From Kineosporiaceae bacterium (GTDB taxonomy: Bacteria > Actinomycetota > Actinomycetes > Actinomycetales > Kineosporiaceae): DNA of 64,000 nt. Location: the NCBI GenBank assembly GCA_016713225.1, contig JADJPO010000011.1, forward strand, positions 248,001-312,000, given 5' to 3'. The notes under the pieces are model-generated. The model was not told the origin of the DNA. It did not search any database and saw only the letters and a list, made by a program, of their open reading frames with translations. This document shows positions 55,932 through 64,000 of the stretch, piece after piece. Positions within the stretch are counted from its first letter, which is position 1, and every line of letters starts with the position of its first letter. A program made the position numbers and the translations under genes.

Positions 55932-57467
55932 GTGAGCGACGCCAACTCGTTGATGGCCCTGCTTGAGGCCGCGGCCAGCGGGCCCGGCAAGCAGGTCTGC
56001 ATCGTGGACGTGCATCGGAGTTGGACAGCGGCGCAGTTACTGGCCCGGGCCGACGAGCTGGCAGCCATACTCGGCTCCGTCGGCGTCCGGCCGGGCGATC
56101 GAGTGATGGTTCGCGGAAGGAACAGCGGCGACCTTGTGGCGCGCATCTTTGCCGCTTGGAGACTGGGGGCCGTGGCTCTGCCAATGCACGAGAAGGTCAC
56201 CGCAGATCGATTCGCCGCCATTGTGGCCGACGCACTCCCGTCGGCATACATGGTCGACGAGGCACTCACCGACCCGGTGCCGGGCACGGCGAGCCAGGAC
56301 CACTATCCGGTCATCGCCAGCTCGGCCCGGACGTCGTCGGTGGAGATTGCTAGGGACCGATCGGTACCGTCCGCGCAGGTGCTTCCGCATGACAGTTCCG
56401 CCCTGCTCATGTACACGTCCGGCTCGACGGCGGCACCGCTCGGGGTCGTTTGCCCTGACGCCGCAGTTGACTTCGCTCTGAACGCCATCCACCAGGAGTT
56501 GGGTTACCGGGAAGATGATCGAGTGCTTGGTCTACTGCCCCTCGCCTTCGATTATGGCCTGTATCAGGTTCTTCTGGCCCTCAAGGCGCACGCGGTGTTG
56601 GTCCTTGAGGACGGTCTGCAGCAGCCGCATCGCATTCCACGCCTGTTGGCCGAGCAGTCCATCTCAGTTCTCCCGGCTCTCCCATCCATCTTCGGCCCTC
56701 TGCTGCGTGCGCGCTGGCTCTCGGCCGAGCATCGCTCCCTTCGCCTGCTGACATCCACCGGCGAGTCGTTCCCACCGGCCATGATCGACGAGTTGCGCAG
56801 CTGTCTACCTGCAGCCCGAGTGGTCCCCATGTATGGCATGACCGAGTGCAAGAGAGTGAGCATCCAGGGCGCGGATGCACCAGACGTTGCGCGCTACTCG
56901 GTCGGCCGCCCCCTTGCAGGTACCAGAGCCTGGGTAGGCGACGGCCTCGGACGGCCTATGCCCCCGGGACAGGACGGTGAGCTGTTTGTTCAGGGTCCGC
57001 ACCTCATGGCCGGCTATTGGCGCAATCCCACCGCAACTTCTGTCCGGTTCCGGAACTTCGACGGCGAGCGCACGCTGTGCACTGGTGACATATTCCGAAT
57101 GGATGCGGCTGGCTACCTAACTTTTGTCCGCCGCGAGGGCGGCTTTCTTAAGGCAAGAGGATATCGGCTTAGTCCAGCCGAGATTGAAGCAGCTCTGGGA
57201 ACTCTGCCTGAGGTCCAGGCGGCAGTAGCGGTGGGCTACATCGACTTGCAGGGCGAGGACAGCGTGGCTGTCTTCCTAGTCAGCGAAGGGCTCGATGAGG
57301 ACAAAGTGCGACAGCACTGCGCTCGCTACCTTTCGCGCGCAGCCATGCCGTCCCTAGTGCATGTCCTAAGCAGCGGGATGCCGTGCGGCCCCAACGGCAA
57401 GTACGATCGACGGGCGCTCTCGGAGCTGGCACACGAGTTAAGTCTGAGCAACGGACGCGGACAATGA
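55932..57467 (+). CDS. Adenylate-forming (AMP-dependent) ligase
   Basis: 511 residues from GTG 55932. A3 motif SSALLMYTSGSTAAPLG at about 155-171 (the usual Lys is Leu), YGMTE...SVGRPLAGTRAW (A5-A6), GELFVQGPHLMAGYW (A7), LCTGDIFRM (A8, Asp), GFLKARGYRLSPAEIE (A8 hinge) and a final NGKYDRR with the A10 lysine. ANL superfamily: activates an acid as AMP and probably loads the ACP. Stop overlaps the KAS III gene. Confidence 0.88.
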   Translation: MSDANSLMALLEAAASGPGKQVCIVDVHRSWTAAQLLARADELAAILGSVGVRPGDRVMVRGRNSGDLVARIFAAWRLGAVALPMHEKVTADRFAAIVADALPSAYMVDEALTDPVPGTASQDHYPVIASSARTSSVEIARDRSVPSAQVLPHDSSALLMYTSGSTAAPLGVVCPDAAVDFALNAIHQELGYREDDRVLGLLPLAFDYGLYQVLLALKAHAVLVLEDGLQQPHRIPRLLAEQSISVLPALPSIFGPLLRARWLSAEHRSLRLLTSTGESFPPAMIDELRSCLPAARVVPMYGMTECKRVSIQGADAPDVARYSVGRPLAGTRAWVGDGLGRPMPPGQDGELFVQGPHLMAGYWRNPTATSVRFRNFDGERTLCTGDIFRMDAAGYLTFVRREGGFLKARGYRLSPAEIEAALGTLPEVQAAVAVGYIDLQGEDSVAVFLVSEGLDEDKVRQHCARYLSRAAMPSLVHVLSSGMPCGPNGKYDRRALSELAHELSLSNGRGQ

Positions 57468-58378
57468 GCAAACTCGGCCTAGACGCCATCGAGATCTTTC
57501 TACCACCTCGCCAGCCAGTTGTGGACCTTGCGTTTTTTGTTGATCTCGGCAGCGATAAGATCTCGACGTTGCACCAAAACGGCCTGGCGGAGATCCCCGT
57601 TGCGCGGAGCGGGCCTTTTGTCGACTTCGCTCTGCAGTCAGTCGAAAGGATACTAGCCAACTTCCCTGAATCCCGGGCAGACGTTCAGCTTCTCCTCCTC
57701 GCCCATTCGGCGCCATTACTGGCGCCCGCAGACACCGATCTGTTGGCCGATCTGACAAGGCGCGCACGTTTGAAGCATGCGGCGTCATTTGCCTTCACAG
57801 GCCAGCCTTGCGCCGTTCTCCACACCGCCGTCCAGTGGGGACTGACCATGTTGGGCACCAACGTCGACGGCTCGGTCTTGGTGGTTGGAGTTGACCGCGC
57901 CAATCACCCTGAGGAGCGCTTCTTCTTCGGCTCGGCGATGGGTGACTCCTCAATAGCTCTGCTCCTCGGCCGGCGGTCGGAGCGGGACAGAATCGTCGGA
58001 AGCTACCAACACACAGAACTCCACGCGTCTGAGGGTGAATGGTCGCCACCAACGGCGATTGCTGCCTTCCGTGAGCGAAATCCTCTATTAATCCGAGCTG
58101 GGATCGAACGTTGCTTGATGCAGGCGGGCTATCAACTCGAGGATCTTGCCGCAATTGCGCCACACACACCTTACGTAAGCATCTGGGATACAGTGGCCAG
58201 ACTCCTTCGTTTCCCCCGCGACCGCATCCTTACCGAATACATAGGAGAAACTGGGCACCTTAACTCCAACGACAGTTTCGCACATTATTGCCGTGCCAAA
58301 CTTGATAACCGCGTCCACCCCGGCGACTTAGTGCTCCTCGTCAATCCCGGTTTCGGCGGTAGTCAGGGTATACGTTGA
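57464..58378 (+). CDS. KAS III (FabH-like) enzyme with complete Cys-His-Asn triad
   Basis: 304 residues. Cys116 in FTGQPCAVLHTA (nucleophile), FFFGSAMGDSSIALLLG (GDGA region), His234 in APHTPYVSIWD, Asn267 in GHLNSNDSFAHY and the C-terminal NPGFGGSQGIR. A catalytic KAS III for condensation or acyl transfer with the cluster's ACP or a CoA substrate. Last gene of the plus operon. Works perhaps with the 54183 paralogue as a pair. Confidence 0.85.
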   Translation: MSKLGLDAIEIFLPPRQPVVDLAFFVDLGSDKISTLHQNGLAEIPVARSGPFVDFALQSVERILANFPESRADVQLLLLAHSAPLLAPADTDLLADLTRRARLKHAASFAFTGQPCAVLHTAVQWGLTMLGTNVDGSVLVVGVDRANHPEERFFFGSAMGDSSIALLLGRRSERDRIVGSYQHTELHASEGEWSPPTAIAAFRERNPLLIRAGIERCLMQAGYQLEDLAAIAPHTPYVSIWDTVARLLRFPRDRILTEYIGETGHLNSNDSFAHYCRAKLDNRVHPGDLVLLVNPGFGGSQGIR

Positions 58379-58415
58379 TCAGGGCATGAACCACCAGCTC
58401 GGCTAGGTTGTCGGC

Positions 58416-58442
58416 CCCTGGCCTCCGGTTCGAGCGCCAGGG
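58416..58442 (+). terminator. Hairpin after the plus-strand biosynthetic operon
   Basis: CCCTGGC (58416-58422) pairs with GCCAGGG (58436-58442) around a 13-base loop, 37 bases after the KAS III stop. Position between convergent genes fits a terminator; no T tract. Confidence 0.35.
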
Positions 58443-58543
58443 CTATGGAGCCTTCGCCTGGACGAGAGTTGGGTGTGGATTGAGCCGACGGTCCTCACAC
58501 GCCGAGAATCATCGCAGCCATCGACGGGTGATGGACCACGCCG

Positions 58544-59227
58544 TCATGGCGGCGGAATAGGACGAGCGGCGCTCCGTCGCTCGGCGACGACGACCGCAGT
58601 GGCGACTAACGATTCAGATACGGCCCAAGAGCCATACACTCTCCCAAGTTCTGAGCATCCGGTTGGCCGCCGGTGGATCGTCGCGACGAACGTCCCATCG
58701 TCTGAACAGAAGGCAACGTCGGCTTCCTTGAAGCCTAGGGGCTGACGGACAAGCGGGAACCATGCCTTGTATACGCTCTCCTTGGCGCTAAACAGAAGGC
58801 GGTCCCAGGCGATACCCGGGGCGGCGGCGATCAGTCCTTCTAGACGGCTTCGTTCATCCGCGCTGCTCACGTGGTGGAGCACCCCTCGGGACAGTGGGGC
58901 ATGGGGCTCGGCGTCAATACCTATGGTTCGCACTTCGGCATCGCGGGCCACGGCCGCTGCCCTGTACCCGGAACAGTGCGTCATACTCCCCACCACCCCG
59001 AGCGGCCACACAGGAGATCCCCGATCACCCGCCACGATGGCCACCGCATCAACCGCGAGCGTGGCGAGTGCCAATCGTGCGCAATGCCGCACGGTTGCGT
59101 ACTCGTTTCGACGTGCCAGCGGGGTTCCTACTAGCGCGCCCTCCTCGGCCGCAAAGAGGGGCACATCTGGCTCGTCTACGAAACGCTCAACAGCCGCTAC
59201 CCTGGCGGGGACGATCCCGGTGATCAC
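58544..59227 (-). CDS. 4'-phosphopantetheinyl transferase (Sfp/EntD type)
   Basis: 227 residues. Motifs in order: GVVGSMTHCSGYRAAAVA, IGIDAEPH with Asp105 and Glu107, and FSAKESVYKAW with Glu150 and Lys154, the Mg2+/CoA-binding set of Sfp-type enzymes. It transfers phosphopantetheine from CoA to Ser45 of the ACP at 51126. Convergent with the plus operon and with its own promoter. Its presence marks the right edge of the cluster. Confidence 0.9.
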   Translation of the reverse strand: MITGIVPARVAAVERFVDEPDVPLFAAEEGALVGTPLARRNEYATVRHCARLALATLAVDAVAIVAGDRGSPVWPLGVVGSMTHCSGYRAAAVARDAEVRTIGIDAEPHAPLSRGVLHHVSSADERSRLEGLIAAAPGIAWDRLLFSAKESVYKAWFPLVRQPLGFKEADVAFCSDDGTFVATIHRRPTGCSELGRVYGSWAVSESLVATAVVVAERRSAARPIPPP

Positions 59228-59341
59228 TCATCCCTCCTCAATGGAAGTCCGCCCGAATGCTACCGGGGCATGGAGGTCGGCGCGTGCTTGACGGGTTCTG
59301 ATGGCGAGGTGATGATCTTTGTCGGATGGGTGCAAGGTGGA
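59228..59341. other. Spacer right of the cluster
   Basis: 114 bases upstream of the transferase gene, presumably containing its promoter. No hairpin or RNA feature recognised. Confidence 0.3.
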
Positions 59342-59677
59342 TCAATAGGGTGATCGCGGTGGGGTAGAGCCTACCGATCCAGCGGGTGCCACGTGGACGA
59401 TGTCTTGCCCAAGTCTGTCGGAACGCAGCGACGTATCAAGTTCCAGGAATGTGCTGCAGTAGCACCCAACCGTTTCAATAGAACACGACAGACAGGTTGC
59501 TACCTCTTCGCGCGCACTCGCGAACTGCACCTGGAACTCCCGGCGCCAATCCACCTTAGGGTCCACCCTGGCCGGTATCGTGTGCTCAATGAGCCTTGGG
59601 ACTTCGAGGTACTCAAGAAGGTCTGTGACCGGCACCATTACACGTCTGCCCAATCGAAGCACCCTAGCCTTGATCAT
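59342..59677 (-). pseudogene. Fragment of an HTH/excisionase-like DNA-binding protein
   Basis: 111 residues. Only the start, KARVLRLGRRVMVPVTDLLEYLEV, looks conserved; it matches the second half of MerR-type excisionase helix domains (LRLGRRVLIP...). The helix that should come before is missing, and the remainder is unlike known proteins. A decayed relic near mobile DNA, or a chance frame. Confidence 0.3.
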
Positions 59678-59837
59678 TCGCGGGTGAGGTGGGCCGGCCT
59701 TCAGGAGCGAGTTGTGTGGATCTTCACCTCCTGTATCGCGGTTCAGGTTGTGGCGGTGGCCCGACTGTCGTGTCGGTGGTCGCCGGTTCCACGGGCCGGG
59801 CGGGTTCCTCGGTCGAATCGGACGAGGCGTCGCTGGT

Positions 59838-60785
59838 TCAGGTCGTCATCGGCAGCGTGAGCGCCGTGGTGAGCGCGCTGGCCAGTTCGCGGGCCCAGGG
59901 CCAGGTCTGGGGGATGCGGATTCTGCGTCGGCGTTGGCCGCGGATGATGCGGGCGGCGGTGTGCAGCAGCCGGTAGCGCAGGGTCTTGGGTTCGGCCTTG
60001 GCCAGGTCGCCGGACAGGCAGAGCAGCCGTAGCCAGGCCAGCAGGTCGGCGGCGATCGTGGCAGCGAGGCACCAGGCCTGATTGAGCGAGTAGTGCTTGC
60101 TGGGCAGATGGCCGAGCCCGGTGTTCTTCGCGTTGCGGATGCAGTCCTCGACCCGGGCGTGGGCGCGGTGGCGGGCCTCCAGGTAGGCCAGTTGCCCGAG
60201 CTTGCCGCCGATGCGGGTGGGGGTGTTGGTGGCGAAGACCTGGTAGCGCCAGCCGTCGGCCTCCTCGAACAGGGACAGTTGCGCGCCGGGGTGCGGGCGT
60301 TCGCGGCGGACGATGACACGCATGTCCTTCGGCCAGGTCTTCAGCTGGTCGACGACCTTGCCGTCGGGGCCGACGGATTCACGCAGCAGGCCGGTCAGCT
60401 CGAGGACGCCGGCGTACTCCGGGTCACGTGCGCTACCGTCGGCGTTGATGACGTTCTCCCACAACGCTTCCGGGACCTTGTCGATCGCGCTCCGGCACCG
60501 GTGGTCGAGGTCGAACCCGACCGAGTAGCGCACCCGCCGCCCGGGCGCAGCGTTCAGCGTGGTGAGGTGCGTCAGGAGGTCCTTGGTGGCACCGGCGCCG
60601 TCGCAGGTGATCAGCAGGTCTCGGCGGAAGCTCGCAGGGATCTGGGCGATCGCGGCGGTGAGGACCTCTCGAGGTGGTCGGTGACGGTGTTGCTGCCCGC
60701 CGACCCGGTGCGCAGCTTCAGTGCGAGGTTCTCGCCGGTGTTGTCGCACCAGGCTGTCAACGGGTGATGCCCCCAGGTCCCCTTG
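59838..60785 (-). pseudogene. IS1380-family transposase, truncated and frameshifted
   Basis: The C-terminal two thirds: ASFRRDLLITCDGAGATKDLL, LELTGLLRESVGPDGKVVDQL, PTRIGGKLGQLAYLEARHRA, VEDCIRNAKNTGLGHLPSK, LNQAWCLAATIAADLLAW. Upstream of about 60668 the frame changes (HHPLTAWCDNTGENLALKLR is in the next frame), and N-terminal sequence before GHHPL is missing, ending at the neighbouring recombinase element. Inactive IS remnant. Confidence 0.75.
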
Positions 60786-60802
60786 TTCTCTGAACTTGAT
60801 CT

Positions 60803-63287
60803 TCAGGGGTGTTGGCGGGTCGGTAGGCCGAGGCCGACGGGCGCTCGGGGGTTGGTGATCTGGTCGAGCTGGATGAGCTTGGCGCGGGCCCCGGCCAGGC
60901 TGATCTGCAGCCCTTCCACTTCACCGAGCCATCCCTCCCGGCGGGCCTCGTCGATCCGGGCGATCAGGTTGTCTCGGACGTCGACGAGGCGGTGGCGTTG
61001 AGCGGGATCGGGGCGTAGCAGCGGGCAGCGCAGGCAGGAGTGTTCGTGGATGCAGGCGGTGGCGTAGGAGCGCCCGCAGGTGCCCAGGGAGACCTTGCGG
61101 TGCTCGAAGTGGCCGAGGAACTCCTGCCACTCGGCGTCGGTCGGGGTGCGGTATTCCTCGCTGGGTCGCAGGGCTCGTCGACGGGCGATGAACGCGCGGT
61201 GGCCGTTGATCGCTTCCTCGGGATAGACGGCCTTGTAACCCATGGTGGTGTTGATGTCCCGGTGCCCGGCGACGAGTTGAGCGATGTGGGGTGGCATGCC
61301 GTGCAGCACGGCGTCGGTGATGAAGATCCTTCGAAAGTCATGCGGGGGTGAACCGTAGCGGCCCTCCCGCCGAGCTCGTCTGCCCGGCGCCCTCGCGGCC
61401 GGTGTCAGCCGGCCCGGTGTCAGGCAGTGACCGGCAGATCCAGTCCCTGATCGTGCCGGCGGGGATGGCGCGGGTGTCCATACCGATCTGGCGTTGGAAC
61501 AGCAGCGGCATCGGCGGGTTCCAGACCCGTTCGTGTGGGTCGTAGGACGCCACGCAGGCGACCGAACCGGAGGGTTGCCGGATGCGGTGGATGACGGTGG
61601 CCAGGACGTCGGCCAGTTCGGGGCTGACGACCAGCAGCCGTTCGGTATCGGTCTTGGACGGGGCGATCTGCAGCAGCGGAATGAGTTCGGTGCTGGTCGG
61701 CGGGGTGTACTGGACCAGGCTGTGGTGGCTGAGCTCGGACAGTTCCTCGACCCGGATCCCGGTGTGCCGCAGCGTTTCGATCGCTGCCCAGGTCCAGAAC
61801 GCCCGGTCTTCCTCCCCAGACAGGTCCCGGCGAGCTCCGGTGGCGGGATCCTCGCTCCAGACCTTGGCGGTGGACCCCCATCGTGCCGGGGCGCGGTGCA
61901 AGACCTCACCGCCGCTGGTGAACGGCTCGCCGGGGTCGACGGCCATCGCGGCGCGCAGCCGCTCGGCGGCGGCCCGGGCCTGGGCGTGGACGCGGGCCAC
62001 CAGAGCGGGGAGCGCGGGCAGGCGTTCTCGGGTCCGCTGGTCGATGCGGGACTTGCGTCGCCGGATCTCCTTGGTCCGGGCCAGGTCCTCCCGGCGGACC
62101 GGGCACGGTGCCGCCCACGGTCCCCAGCGGGCGGGTTCCTCCATCGCCCATTGTGCGATGTCCAGGTAGAACGCGCGGACCTGCCCGAGTTGGGCCCATC
62201 CGTCAGAGCGCAGACGCCGGGCCTGGGTGGGCTGTCCGGCGGCGTCCAGTGTGGTCCTGGTCGTGACCTGGATCCGCTGCTTCCAGGCCGTGGCCACCTC
62301 CGGTGCCAGGTGGAAGGAGTTGATCCCGGGATGGTGCAGCTCCAGGTCGCGCCAGAACAACCGGCACAGGGTGTGGGCCAGGCCGCGCAGGGTGGTGTGG
62401 TCCACCGATGGTGCCCGTTCGAGCAGGTAGTCGCGCAGGACCGCCCGGACGGGCCCGGATTCGATGCCGTAGAGGTCGAGCATCTGATCGGGGCTGAGCT
62501 GGCCCTGGGTGGCGAACGCCCGCAGCGTGGAGGGGGCGTCGGCACCGAAGGTGCCCATCGCGTGCAGGACGCCGTAGAGGCCGCCGCCACGGTTGGTGCG
62601 GCGCATCCCGCCGCCTTGCAGCAACTCCAGTTCCAGGCAGTCCCCGACGGTGATGTCGCGGATCTGGCCGCCCTTGGCCGCCACGATGGTCGCTGCCGGG
62701 CGCAGGGCCGACCGGGCCATCGTGGATCCGGCGCCGGAGGTGGCGCAGCGGGAGGACAGCTCGGCGAAGCCCTCGGGGTCACGGACCCGGGCCAGGTCGG
62801 TGGCCAGGTGGTGCGGGGCGAACGGGGTCAGCAGCCAGCCCAGGCCGGGGCGGATCGCGTCGGCACCGATCAGCAGCAGCAGGCTGACCCGCAGGTTGCT
62901 GGTCACCGACACCGACGCGCCGTACCGCTGGCTGCCCGACTGCAGCTGGTCGATGGACGGCCGCCACCAGTCGGCGTTGCCGAGCTCGTCGGCGCCGCTG
63001 GCTTGCCAGCGTTCCTGCCACGTGCATCCCGGCTGGTCAGCGAGCCAGTCCACCACCGACACCACGCCGCGGGTGCGCCGCACCCGCATCCCGGCGTCGG
63101 TGAACGGCGGTGCCAGAACCCGAGCCAGGAGCTGGTCACGGTCGAGGCTGGTGCCGGCCCAGGACGCGGGCACCAGCCGCGGCGGGTAGCGACGGTGCAG
63201 ACGCTGCATGTCCGGGCCGACCAGCGCGGACATCCCGATCGCCGGCCTGACCGGCGTCACCGTCGGGGCTGACACGACCGCGGTCAC
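60803..63287 (-). CDS. Large tyrosine recombinase (TnpB-like), one frameshift
   Basis: About 828 residues if joined. GTG start at 63287 overlaps the upstream recombinase stop. The catalytic part has HTGIRVEELSEL (first Arg), then a break near 61345 in a run of five G. In the next frame are the remaining motifs: FTPHDFRRIFITD (HxxR) and AGHRDINTTMGYKAVY (His, Tyr nucleophile). The tail has a Cys/His cluster (CIHEHSCLRCPLL). Size and tandem arrangement resemble TnpB of Tn554-type elements. Removing one G restores the frame. Confidence 0.75.
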
Positions 63288-63683
63288 CGGGTCGGCTTGC
63301 TGAACAGCGTGGCCAGCGACTCGACCCGATACCCGCTGCCAGACTGTGGCGCGCCCTGGGAGCCCGGCGAGGAACTGACCGCCGATGCCTCGGCCGTCTC
63401 GCGCCGCTGGTGGTGGGCCAGGACCTCGGCGATGACCTCGCTCGGTGCGGGCGTCAAATACAACTGGGTGGTCGACAGGTGGGCATGCCCCAGGACCCAC
63501 TGCACGTCACACAGCGGTAACTGCGGATCACGGGCCATCCGATAGGCGGCCGTATGACGAAGATCGTGCAGAGACCAGTTCGCCCCGAGCATCTGGTTGG
63601 CCCGGGTGAACATCGCCCGCGCGGCGTGATACGTCAACGGACGCGGCGTCCCCCGGCTGGTCCACCACAGCGGATCGTCGGCC
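63284..63683 (-). pseudogene. Tyrosine recombinase (TnpA-like), C-terminal part only
   Basis: In frame from about 63683 as ADDPLWWTSRGTPRPLTYHA, then SLHDLRHTAAYRMA (HxxR), VLGHAHLSTTQLYL (His, Tyr) and a Ser/Gly tail. The first catalytic Arg and N-terminal domains are missing; homology begins at the junction with IS701 sequence. It is translationally coupled to the larger recombinase. An in-frame Met at 63637 could start a short protein, but it would be inactive. Confidence 0.65.
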
Positions 63684-63689
63684 CCGGCC

Positions 63690-64000
63690 TGGCAAGGGTT
63701 TTCAGGGTGACCGGACGCGGGGCGTGGGCGCGGTAGAACGCCAGTTCGCCGGTGCGGATGCTGCGCCGGATCAGGAGCCAGTCGTGTCCCTGCTGGGGTG
63801 TGTGGGGCAGGGCCGGGTCGGTGGTCTCGACCCAGGCCCAGTCGTACAGGCGGGGGCCGTGGGCGCCGTCGCCGGCGCTGTAGCGGTGCCAGCGCAGGTC
63901 GGGGCGGACGGCGTAGTCGACGGCGTGGCGGGTCCCGATGCCGGTGGCGATCGGATGGGTCTTGGCCACAGCCATCACGAACCCCAAGCCGCGCTCGGCG
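63690..64000 (-). pseudogene. IS701-family transposase fragment (open at window edge)
   Basis: About 100 residues of an IS701 DDE transposase: FVMAVAKTHPIATG, RLYDWAWVETTD, GHDWLLIRRSIRTGELAFY, APRPVTLKTLAR. The usual continuation (VAGRRWxVEE with the Glu) is replaced by recombinase sequence at about 63683-63692. The N-terminal part lies beyond the window. Truncated by the recombinase element. Confidence 0.7.

Noticed and set aside
40198..59227. Cluster read as a butirosin-type aminoglycoside cluster
   Set aside because: Only the carrier-protein trio resembles butirosin; no 2-deoxystreptamine synthase, glycosyltransferase or aminotransferase genes are present.
61494..63272. 592-residue open frame on the plus strand
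   Set aside because: Antisense to the tyrosine recombinase; Gly/Gln/Asp-rich shadow of high-GC coding sequence.
1..64000. CRISPR array or tRNA/rRNA genes
   Set aside because: No regularly spaced repeats with unique spacers and no cloverleaf or rRNA sequence recognised by eye. The only tandem repeat is the 4 x 9-base unit in a transposase gene.

Overview
The window is high-GC DNA with frequent GTG starts and many ATGA/GTGA start-stop overlaps, so it comes from an actinomycete. Gene content (Tad pilus locus with XRE and ImmA/IrrE neighbours, IS256, IS1634, IS1380 and IS701 elements) fits a filamentous or soil actinomycete, but I cannot name a genus from sequence alone.

Layout. (1) 2-193: the tail of an unrecognised plus-strand gene. 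(2) 323-10946, minus strand: a Tad/Flp-type pilus operon (lipoprotein, secreted protein, CpaB/SAF, TadZ/MinD, TadA ATPase, TadB, TadC, Flp-like pilin, two TadE-like and one TadG-like pseudopilins, and a LysM/BTAD membrane protein). A divergent plus-strand operon (11165-13942) carries an XRE regulator, an ImmA/IrrE-like metallopeptidase, a multi-pass membrane protein and a PAP2-like membrane protein. (3) 14281-33542: a defence island. It holds a complete DNA phosphorothioation set (dndA; dndB-C-D-E plus a dnd-associated methyltransferase) and, facing it, a five-gene operon: sigma-region-4/winged-helix protein, PLD-nuclease-DEAH helicase, a 54-aa protein, a DndD/Rad50-like ATPase and a 155-aa protein. 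This is the probable phosphorothioate-linked restriction arm, and it is not the classical DndFGH set. Two PIN-like genes and a DUF262 gene flank the dnd genes. (4) 33.8-40.1 kb: a pile-up of insertion sequences, including an IS1634-family element with a 54-bp target duplication, itself split by an IS256 element with an 8-bp duplication. (5) 40198-59227: an unusual biosynthetic gene cluster. It has a discrete acyl carrier protein, a PLP decarboxylase and two ATP-grasp ligases (resembling the aminoacyl-ACP logic of butirosin), two radical SAM enzymes, a cysteine-synthase-like PLP enzyme, a methyltransferase, an adenylate-forming ligase, two KAS III-fold proteins, an NAD-synthase-like PP-loop enzyme, a histidine-box desaturase, a FAD amine oxidase, a UvrA-like protein (possible self-resistance) and a phosphopantetheinyl transferase. 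(6) 59.3-64 kb: remnants of IS1380, a large tyrosine-recombinase pair and a truncated IS701.

How the parts work together. dndA supplies sulfur, dndC/D/E modify the DNA, dndB probably regulates, and the opposite operon probably attacks unmodified DNA. In the biosynthetic cluster the central plus-strand operon (45895-58378) is almost completely translationally coupled, so it is probably one pathway. The divergent arm adds desaturation, oxidation and a UvrA-type protein, which points to a DNA-reactive small molecule.

Caveat. At least a dozen otherwise well-conserved genes are broken by single-base indels scattered across the whole window. Many look like sequencing or assembly errors rather than biological decay, so frameshifted genes are annotated over their full reconstructed span.
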